A stretch of DNA of 7,465 nucleotides, from contig CAZOKP010000109.1 in the NCBI GenBank assembly GCA_964580435.1, forward strand, positions 1 through 7,465. The letters run 5' to 3'. The position numbers were made by a program, and so were the translations under genes. The DNA is from CAZKEW01 sp964580435. Lineage in GTDB: Bacteria > Acidobacteriota > Aminicenantia > Aminicenantales > UBA8522. Shown piece after piece: positions 1 to 5,076 of this stretch. The first letter of the stretch is position 1. Each line of letters starts with the position of its first letter. The notes beneath the pieces are model-generated. The model did not search any database. It saw only the letters and a program-made list of their open reading frames with translations, and was not told the DNA's origin.

Positions 1-25
1 CTGTATTTTCTTGCCGCGCGGTCTT

Positions 26-217
26 CTAAGGCCTAAGGGAAGCAGTGACGACGACAATCGCCTGTCCTAAAGATGCGTCGGCGAGAATCGTGAAGCTTCC
101 TGAACGGCTTGCTCTCAGGGTTTCGCAAAAAGAACCGGAACAGACGATCAAGTTGAACTCCAGAAAGGAAAGCCCTGCGGCCAAGAGCAGGATGACAATC
201 TTCGTTTTGAGGCTCAT
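26..217 (-). CDS. Small hydrophobic protein of unknown function (63 aa)
   Basis: I do not recognise this protein. The start at 217 is chosen because a strong Shine-Dalgarno, GGAGG at 227-231, sits 9 nt upstream of ATG. The longer reading from 301 would add 28 residues without such a site. The N-terminus is basic (MSLKTK) and is followed by a hydrophobic stretch at about residues 7-25, which fits a signal anchor or uncleaved signal peptide. Two cysteines (C26, C31) lie just after it, and a second, milder hydrophobic stretch lies at about residues 43-60. The stop is TAG at 26-28. The gene is divergent from the radical SAM operon, with 111 bp between the two starts, so shared regulation is possible. 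It may be an inner-membrane or exported small protein. A peptide substrate of the operon cannot be excluded but has no direct support. Confidence 0.5.
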   Translation of the reverse strand: MSLKTKIVILLLAAGLSFLEFNLIVCSGSFCETLRASRSGSFTILADASLGQAIVVVTASLRP

Positions 218-328
218 ATTCTTCTCCCTCCACCAAATTGCGGGAGTTCTTGACGAGGCGGATCGCAGCCTAGCCATTGCAGGGGTTGGCAGATTCACCA
301 AAAAAAGCTAAGATGGAACCTGAGAATC

Positions 329-1522
329 ATGCCAGGACTGAAGCAACGGCTCGATGTAGGGAAAGCCCTTCTGCGGAATCCTCAGATCCTGAAGGCGAAG
401 CCGGCAATCAACCTGTTTCTGATCGAATATCTGCGGAAATTCAAAGCGGTGAATGTCGCTGGTCAACTCATTCTCCATTCGCATCTGCCTCCACTCAACA
501 GCCCGGCTTATAAGCGTTTTATCAACGAACATCTCTTAAGGAAGATAGAAGGTCCATCCCACGCTCAGGTCGGCCTGACCAATATCTGCCCGCAGAAGTG
601 TGCCTACTGCTACAACAAGGGCAGAACAGGACGGGTGATGGATACGGCGACTATAAAAAAAACGATTCGTGAGCTAAAGGCCATGGGAGTTTTCTGGCTG
701 GGATTGACCGGCGGTGAGCCGCTCCTGCAAGAGGATATCGTTTCTATCACCCAGAGTGCCAGTGACGGCTGTGCCGTCAAACTTTTCACGACAGGTTCGA
801 CGCTCTCGCCACAGCTCGCCCAAGACCTCAGGAAGGCCGGCCTGTTTTCTGTTTCCGTGAGCCTGGACCACTGGAGGGAGGAGGAACATGACCGAGCGCG
901 GGCGACGAAAGGGGCCTTCCGGGAAGCCTTGAGAGCGATCGAAATATTCAAGAATCTGGGGAGCCTCCACGTGGGGGTCTCGGCCGTTCTTTCCAGGGAA
1001 ATGATCCGCCGCGGTGAGGTCGATGAGTTTCTCCAATTTTTGATCGGGCTCGAGATCCATGAAGCCTGGCTCAGCGAAGCCAAGCCGTCGGTCGAGGCTT
1101 TTTGGGACAAGAACCTCGTCGTCACCGAAGAGGACCGAAAGACGCTGGTCGCCTTGCAGGACCGCTACAACAGCCAAGGAAGAATAACGGTCAATTATCT
1201 CGGCCATTTCGAGGGGCGCGAACATTTCGGATGCAATGCCGGCCATAAAATGGTCTATATAGACGCTTTCGGCGAAGTCAGCCCCTGCGTCTTCATCCCG
1301 ATGACCTTCGGCAACGTCAGGGAGACATCCATCCAGGAGATTTATGCGGATATGCGCCGATATTTTCCTTCGGCAGAAAGCTGCTTTATCAATCGGAATT
1401 ATGAGCTTTTGCGGAGATATTACCGCGGCTCTTTGCCGCTTGGAAGAGCGGAGTCGGAACAGCTGATGCCGGGGATTCGCTTCGGGCCGCCTTCGCGATT
1501 CTTTAAAATTTATCATGGATAG
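329..1522 (+). CDS. Radical SAM protein with SPASM/twitch-like C-terminal region
   Basis: This 397-residue protein is a cytoplasmic radical SAM enzyme, which would use a [4Fe-4S] cluster to cleave S-adenosylmethionine and start radical chemistry. The cluster motif CxxxCxxC is at C87, C91 and C94, followed by Y95. The SAM-binding GGEP motif is at 128-131, and SVSLDH (176-181) matches a later barrel strand. The C-terminal part has C302 (GCNAG), then IDAFGEVSPC ending at C320, then C352. This resembles the SPASM/twitch regions that bind an auxiliary Fe-S cluster, but with few cysteines. About 80 residues precede the barrel and contain no domain I can name; the segment LPPLNSPAYKRF at 53-64 seems characteristic. 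The ATG at 329 has only a weak upstream purine stretch (AAGATGGA). It is the first gene of a tight four-gene operon. Membership of the superfamily is certain; the substrate is unknown. Confidence 0.9.
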   Translation: MPGLKQRLDVGKALLRNPQILKAKPAINLFLIEYLRKFKAVNVAGQLILHSHLPPLNSPAYKRFINEHLLRKIEGPSHAQVGLTNICPQKCAYCYNKGRTGRVMDTATIKKTIRELKAMGVFWLGLTGGEPLLQEDIVSITQSASDGCAVKLFTTGSTLSPQLAQDLRKAGLFSVSVSLDHWREEEHDRARATKGAFREALRAIEIFKNLGSLHVGVSAVLSREMIRRGEVDEFLQFLIGLEIHEAWLSEAKPSVEAFWDKNLVVTEEDRKTLVALQDRYNSQGRITVNYLGHFEGREHFGCNAGHKMVYIDAFGEVSPCVFIPMTFGNVRETSIQEIYADMRRYFPSAESCFINRNYELLRRYYRGSLPLGRAESEQLMPGIRFGPPSRFFKIYHG

Positions 1523-1531
1523 GAAATGTCA

Positions 1532-1936
1532 ATGAAGCTTTACAGGATTATCAGCCTGTTGTTGAGTTTGACGTTCATTGTCGTGGGCGCAATTTTTCTT
1601 CTTTTTCCTGACGGCGTCCTGTCCCTGTTCAACAGCTTCTCCCGGGGTTTGGGAATGGAGGAATCGCCGGCTTCCGGGTTTCATTTTTACCTCGTCCTCA
1701 CTGGGGGGTATATGTACCTTGTCGCCTTGCTGGCCTGGCTGATGTTCCGGTATCCCGGCAACGATGATTTTCCGTTCCTCCTGGCCAACGGAAAAATCGC
1801 CACATCATTGCTATCCCTCGGCTTTTTCCTCCTCCACCGGCCTTTCTTGATCTACCTGGCCAACTTCGTTGTTGACGGTCTTATCGGAGCGCTCGTGTTA
1901 GGCCTCTACCACACCCGGAAAGAAAGGCGTCGATGA
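1532..1936 (+). CDS. Four-helix integral membrane protein, unknown function
   Basis: This is a hydrophobic protein of about 134 residues with four predicted membrane helices. Counted from the upstream ATG at 1526, they lie at about 6-27, 54-75, 84-104 and 106-127. It ends in a basic cytoplasmic tail (RKERRR), which suggests both termini are inside. Two in-frame ATGs compete, at 1526 and 1532. AGGA at 1521-1524 is 7 nt from the second but only 1 nt from the first, so I prefer 1532, although GGA at 1517-1519 could serve the first. The gene begins right after the radical SAM stop (1522) and its stop overlaps the next start (ATGA at 1933-1936), so it is translationally coupled on both sides. The size and topology recall small DoxX-like or DUF membrane proteins, but I see no diagnostic motif. 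In this operon it could anchor the enzymes or handle a lipid or quinone-type substrate; that is inference. Confidence 0.8.
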   Translation: MKLYRIISLLLSLTFIVVGAIFLLFPDGVLSLFNSFSRGLGMEESPASGFHFYLVLTGGYMYLVALLAWLMFRYPGNDDFPFLLANGKIATSLLSLGFFLLHRPFLIYLANFVVDGLIGALVLGLYHTRKERRR

Positions 1937-2475
1937 GTCTATTCCTGCCCCTTCTGGAGCTTCACCTCCCCGCGTCCGTGAAAAAAAAGGTCCTGGCGGA
2001 CCTCTTCAGCCTTACGGCCCAGGCCTTTGGTGTCGTTCCCCCGCCGATCAGGGGATTGTCTTATCTGGAGGCTCTAGAAGCCTATGCCCTGTTCACTCAA
2101 AGAGAAGCAGAGAGAGTGCTAAAAAAAGAAAATAACAGCGAGGTCATCAAACGCCGCCTTTACGATAATGCCCGCGTCCTTGGGAAAAGACTCCGGGAAA
2201 AGTTGCGCCTCCGCAGCGCTGAAGATGTTTTACGGACAAGCAGACTCCTTTATAAAATCCTGGGCATCTCTTTTGAGGGCCGGAGTGACGGCCAGGTGAC
2301 CATCGCTCGATGCTATTTCAGCCGATTCTACACGGACCGCATCTGCGGGCTTATCTCTGCCCTCGACGCAGGCGTGGCCGCAGGCCTTTCTGGAGGCGGG
2401 AAGCTCGATTTTTATCAAAAGCTGACAGAAGGCCGGGACTCCTGCAAGGCTCGCATCGTTTGGGACGGGGACTAA
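1933..2475 (+). CDS. ATC-hydrolase-like protein (L-2-amino-thiazoline-4-carboxylate hydrolase family resemblance)
   Basis: This is a soluble 180-residue protein with no signal peptide or membrane helix. The N-terminal two thirds look helical and are rich in Lys and Arg (about 15-110). The C-terminal part has a conserved-looking pattern: C127, then C138 and D145 in a CxxxxxxD arrangement, a glycine-rich GLSGGG (151-156), and a final Gly-Arg-Asp-Ser-Cys ending at C171. This order (Cys, Cys, Asp, an aromatic Leu-Asp-Phe segment, then EGxxxC) resembles the ATC-hydrolase family, whose proteins are often found away from thiazoline metabolism. The match is from memory of the pattern and is tentative. 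The start overlaps the previous stop by 4 nt, with AAAGG just upstream. The stop is 1 nt before the next ATG. The coupling suggests it works with the oxidoreductase that follows, possibly as a small-ligand-binding or hydrolase partner. Confidence 0.75.
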   Translation: MSLFLPLLELHLPASVKKKVLADLFSLTAQAFGVVPPPIRGLSYLEALEAYALFTQREAERVLKKENNSEVIKRRLYDNARVLGKRLREKLRLRSAEDVLRTSRLLYKILGISFEGRSDGQVTIARCYFSRFYTDRICGLISALDAGVAAGLSGGGKLDFYQKLTEGRDSCKARIVWDGD

Positions 2476-2476
2476 G

Positions 2477-3760
2477 ATGAAAAAACTCCTCGTTGTCGGA
2501 AGCGGGGCAGGCGGAGCGACGGTGGCCAAGGAGCTTCAGGGCGCTTTCGATGTGACCGTTCTGGAAGACGGAAAAGAGTTCAGGCCTTTCACCGCTAGCC
2601 TCACGGCCCTGGAAAAGTGGAAGAAATCCGGGCTGTTTTTCGATGAGAGAGAGATTCAGCTCCTTTTTCCCGCCATGAAGATCCGTAAAACAGAGGACTT
2701 GGTCCTAGTGAATGGGAGAGGGCTGGGAGGGACGACCACGATTTCCACGGGAAATGCCCTCCGTGTCGATGAGGACCTCAAAAAACTGGGGATCAGCCTT
2801 GACGGAGAGTTTGAAGAGATCCGGCGAGAGATTCCGATTTCTACAGAGCACGAAAAGAAATGGACGGGAATCACGCGACGCCTCTTCGAGGTCTGCCGGG
2901 AGATGGGACTCTCACCCTGGCCGACACCGAAGATGGGAGATTATTCCGGATGCCTCAACTGCGGCCGGTGTGTCTTGGGCTGTCCCCAAGGCGCTAAATG
3001 GGACAGTCGGCAATTTCTAAACCTCGCCCTCGCGAACGGGGCTCGTATCATCCCGGGCTGCAGAGTGAGAAAAGTGATCATTGAAAAGGGGATGGCCAAG
3101 GGCGTTGAGGCGAGGCACGGAGGGCGGAAACGATTTTTTGAAGGCGACTTGATTATTCTTGCAGCCGGAGGGCTGGAGACACCTGTCATCCTCGAGAACT
3201 CGGGGATCCCCTGTGAGCCCAGGCTCTTCGTCGATCCGGTTCTGTGTGTGGCAGCGGAATGGAAGGGAGTAGGATTGAACGGCGGTGTCGCCATGCCCTT
3301 CGTCGTCGAGAAAGAGGGCTATATTATATCGCCCTATTTTGATTACCTGAGCTTTTTCTTCAATAGACGCTGGAAGTACCCCGCCAAGAATATCCTGAGC
3401 CTGATGATAAAGCTGGCCGATGACCCTCAAGGAAGCAGTTCCTCCAAGGGGATTAGCAAGACCTTGACGCCAAGAGACAAGGCGAAGCTTGAAGAAGGCG
3501 TCTCTGTTTGTTCCGAAATCCTTTGCCGGCTCGGCGTCGAGAAGAATCAGATCTTTTTAGGGAACATCAATGCCGGACATCCCGGCGGGATGTTCCCCCT
3601 GACCGAGCGCGAGGCGGCATCCTTTCATAATCCTGCTCTGCCGAAAAATCTCTATGTAGCCGATGCCTCCCTTTTCCCTCAATCTCTGGGTCGTCCTCCC
3701 ATCCTGACGATTATCGCCATGGCCAAGCGTGTCAGCCGCCGCTGTCTTGCGCAAGAGTAA
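2477..3760 (+). CDS. GMC-family FAD oxidoreductase with inserted Fe-S cluster motif
   Basis: This 427-residue cytoplasmic flavoprotein begins directly with a Rossmann nucleotide-binding motif (GSGAGG, residues 8-13; acidic E30 ends the second strand). A second FAD-contact region, GRGLGGTTTIS, is at 80-90. A ferredoxin-like CxxCxxCxxxC motif at C159, C162, C165 and C169, followed by Pro, predicts a [4Fe-4S] cluster for electron transfer, as in a subset of GMC proteins. The C-terminal GMC signature is present: AGHPGG with H368, then VADASLFP (394-401), then LTIIAMAKR (410-418). The asparagine usually found in the 'NP' pair of this signature appears replaced by Pro407. At 427 residues it is shorter than typical GMC oxidases, which fits a reduced substrate domain. 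A GGGGAC purine run precedes the ATG, 1 nt after the upstream stop. Likely activity is dehydrogenation or reduction of an alcohol or alkene; the substrate is unknown. Confidence 0.85.
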   Translation: MKKLLVVGSGAGGATVAKELQGAFDVTVLEDGKEFRPFTASLTALEKWKKSGLFFDEREIQLLFPAMKIRKTEDLVLVNGRGLGGTTTISTGNALRVDEDLKKLGISLDGEFEEIRREIPISTEHEKKWTGITRRLFEVCREMGLSPWPTPKMGDYSGCLNCGRCVLGCPQGAKWDSRQFLNLALANGARIIPGCRVRKVIIEKGMAKGVEARHGGRKRFFEGDLIILAAGGLETPVILENSGIPCEPRLFVDPVLCVAAEWKGVGLNGGVAMPFVVEKEGYIISPYFDYLSFFFNRRWKYPAKNILSLMIKLADDPQGSSSSKGISKTLTPRDKAKLEEGVSVCSEILCRLGVEKNQIFLGNINAGHPGGMFPLTEREAASFHNPALPKNLYVADASLFPQSLGRPPILTIIAMAKRVSRRCLAQE

Positions 3761-3791
3761 ACACCTTACTCAAGGCAAGTTCTTTCGGCAT

Positions 3792-4607
3792 CTATTTCTT
3801 TTCTTTTTTCAGTTTTTCCCGGGCTTCGGCGAACATCGGCTCGGCATATTCCGAGGGCCAGGTTCGGTCCTCGAAACGCCGCTTTTCGACCAGGCTCAAG
3901 AATCCCTTGAACTCGTCAAAATAGGAGCCGTAGATGTGGAAGCTGTCCACGAGGTCGGCATAGCGGCCCACGCGCACCCGGCGGCCGATTTTGGAGGTGA
4001 TTTTTTCAGCGATGGCGCGCTGAAGGTCTGTGATGGCAAAAACGTTCATGTAAGCAGCTTTGTAGGCATCCCTGGAGCGCCAGTGCGTGTTCATGTTGAG
4101 GATGAACTCTCCTTTATCACCGGCGAGAAGTCGGCACCAGAGACGCTGGAGGCAAGGCGGGTCATAAGTGGGAGGGTCGAGTTTGGGGTTCCAGGTGATG
4201 GCTTGAGCTCGGCGGGAGTGTCCGGCCTGACTGAGTTTTTCGACAATATAGTTGATCTGGTCGATCGTCTGGCCTTCGATCTCATAGGCGAAAAGGCGCT
4301 TGTGATAGGTATAGGTCCACTTGCCCTCCTCGGGGGCAATCCAATGGTCGTGGACTCCATCGACGACTTCCTGGCGATAAATCTCAAGGTCCTCCAGCCC
4401 GCCCGGGAAGGCGCGATGGATACGCGGCTCCGCAAAGGGATCCTCCACCACCCACATCATCGTGCAGTCTTTGCTGGGCGGGTCGCCCGGTTTATCATAC
4501 TCGGTTTTGATGGCGACACCATTCTCCCAGCAGGCCAAAACAGCCTTTTCCCAGGCCTCTGGCAAAGTCTTTCCGGAGACGTATAAGGTTGGAATCTGGC
4601 CCTGCAT
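3792..4607 (-). CDS. Thymidylate synthase family protein (ThyA fold)
   Basis: This 271-residue protein has the active-site residues of thymidylate synthase, which methylates dUMP to dTMP using methylene-tetrahydrofolate. SRRAQAITWN (131-140) matches the E. coli phosphate-binding R126/R127 segment. PPC (150-152) gives the nucleophile C152, at exactly the same spacing from the Arg pair as in E. coli (C146). RSRD (177-180) matches R166 to D169. N188 matches N177, the residue that selects uracil over cytosine. FHIYG (223-227) supplies the H207/Y209 equivalents. The PPCLQ context and the N-terminal region differ from the E. coli enzyme. The tail ends in KLKKEKK instead of the hydrophobic C-terminus that closes the usual active site. 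ATG at 4607 has GAGG 5 nt upstream. It is convergent with the preceding operon. It may be a genuine thymidylate synthase of an archaeal-like subtype, or a related uracil-nucleotide C5-transferase; N188 argues against dCMP hydroxymethylase. Confidence 0.85.
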   Translation of the reverse strand: MQGQIPTLYVSGKTLPEAWEKAVLACWENGVAIKTEYDKPGDPPSKDCTMMWVVEDPFAEPRIHRAFPGGLEDLEIYRQEVVDGVHDHWIAPEEGKWTYTYHKRLFAYEIEGQTIDQINYIVEKLSQAGHSRRAQAITWNPKLDPPTYDPPCLQRLWCRLLAGDKGEFILNMNTHWRSRDAYKAAYMNVFAITDLQRAIAEKITSKIGRRVRVGRYADLVDSFHIYGSYFDEFKGFLSLVEKRRFEDRTWPSEYAEPMFAEAREKLKKEKK

Positions 4608-4637
4608 TTTTACCTCACGCCGTCACAATTTATCTGT

Positions 4638-4658
4638 CTCCTGCTTTTATCACAGGAG
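4638..4658. promoter_or_regulatory. Operator-like inverted repeat over the -10 region
   Basis: CTCCTG (4638-4643) and CAGGAG (4653-4658) form a perfect 6-bp inverted repeat with a 9-nt centre. The centre contains the proposed -10 box of the promoter at 4644-4672. A repressor dimer bound here would block that promoter. Because the repeat straddles the expected transcription start, it is more likely a DNA operator than an RNA hairpin. The regulator is unknown. Confidence 0.35.
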
Positions 4659-4672
4659 GTAAACAAGGTCAA
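4644..4672 (-). promoter_or_regulatory. Candidate sigma70-type promoter for the thymidylate-synthase-like gene
   Basis: Read on the - strand, TTGACC (4667-4672) matches the -35 consensus at five of six positions. It is followed after exactly 17 nt by TAAAAG (4644-4649), a fair -10 box with four of six matches. Transcription would begin near 4637, giving a leader of about 30 nt with the ribosome binding site just before the ATG at 4607. The arrangement is seen in the sequence; activity is inferred. Confidence 0.5.
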
Positions 4673-4768
4673 CCTGCTCGTGGAAGGCAGTAAATATCTT
4701 TCCTTTTATGATGATTGAACAAAGGCTTTGAAAGGACTCGACTCCCCGCTGCGATCGGCGGCCTGAAT

Positions 4769-4917
4769 GGGCGAGGGGTGTGGGCTCGAAGGCACGCGAA
4801 TTTGCTCCCGGCGAGGCAAATTCGCTCGGGTCCTCAGCTTCGCTCTTCTCTCCCTTCGGTCGAGAAACCGTGCCCGCTCCGCTTCCGGACGACCTTCTCC
4901 GCCCACACCCCTCGCCC
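4769..4917. repeat. Perfect 17-bp inverted repeat within the palindromic element
   Basis: GGGCGAGGGGTGTGGGC (4769-4785) is the exact reverse complement of GCCCACACCCCTCGCCC (4901-4917). A 6-bp inner pair, GGCACG (4791-4796) with CGTGCC (4869-4874), nests inside. Smaller stems also nest, such as TCCG/CGGA at 4878-4889. As RNA or single-stranded DNA, the region would fold into a branched stem. Confidence 0.7.
4796..4825. repeat. Perfect 10-bp stem-loop inside the palindromic element
   Basis: GCGAATTTGC (4796-4805) and GCAAATTCGC (4816-4825) are exact reverse complements around a 10-nt loop. The left half with its following CTCCC, and the GCTCGGGTCCT that begins at 4824, reappear near 6816-6852, which marks this as the repeated core. 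Confidence 0.7.
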
Positions 4918-5026
4918 TACTCATCCACAATTATAGGGAGGCCTGCGGCTTCTCTCGCAAGGCGTGCTCTCAGGCTGATCTCCGCGTGATGGTCGTTCGA
5001 GCCCTTTTCAAAGCTCTGATATCAAG

Positions 5027-5047
5027 ATCTGGAGATGCCTCCCAGAT
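5027..5047 (-). other. Hairpin downstream of the L,D-transpeptidase gene
   Basis: ATCTGGAG (5027-5034) pairs with CTCC plus AGAT (5039-5047, one bulged C) around the loop ATGC. It lies 30-50 nt past the transpeptidase stop in the direction of transcription. No U-tract follows on the - strand, so it is not a standard intrinsic terminator. It could act as a 3' mRNA stabiliser. Confidence 0.25.
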
Positions 5048-5076
5048 AGGGCGGGACCGGGCGCGGCGATGGGGGA

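Larger units (their letters stand above)
4722..5018. repeat. MITE-like imperfect palindromic element, non-coding
   Basis: The gene-free stretch 4608-5076 holds a 297-bp segment bounded by imperfect terminal inverted repeats. The left end (4724-4741) contains GCTTTGAAAGGACTCGA. The right end (4997-5016), read on the other strand, contains GCTTTGAAAAGGGCTCGA. They differ by one extra A and one A/G change. Inside are a perfect 17-bp inverted repeat and several smaller hairpins. Looser inverted similarity continues between the two (for example a GATC...GCCTGA block on both arms), with roughly 50 extra bases on the right arm. No transposase is present, and short open frames crossing it have no ribosome sites. 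No clear target duplication is visible. It could be a non-autonomous transposon relic or an intergenic structured repeat; a structured RNA is another possibility. Confidence 0.55.

Noticed and set aside
250..278. TTGACG as a -35 box for the radical SAM operon
   Set aside because: No acceptable -10 box lies 16-18 nt downstream (GCCATT or TAGCCA are poor), so a promoter call here is not supported.
674..1516. 280-codon open frame on the - strand opposite the radical SAM gene
   Set aside because: It is fully antisense to the radical SAM domain, with a low-complexity Arg-rich product and no recognisable motif.
3761..3791. Possible bidirectional terminator between the convergent GMC and ThyA-like genes
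   Set aside because: Only a 4-bp CCTT/AAGG stem is present in 31 bp. The T-rich run that follows encodes the lysine-rich end of the ThyA-like protein.
3729..4586. 285-codon open frame on the + strand opposite the ThyA-like gene
   Set aside because: It is antisense to a gene whose catalytic residues are clear, it starts inside the end of the GMC gene, and its product shows no domain. It is a shadow of high-GC codon use.
4711..5020. Target-site duplication (TGAT) around the palindromic element
   Set aside because: Four bases are too few and the element ends are not exactly defined, so this is expected by chance.
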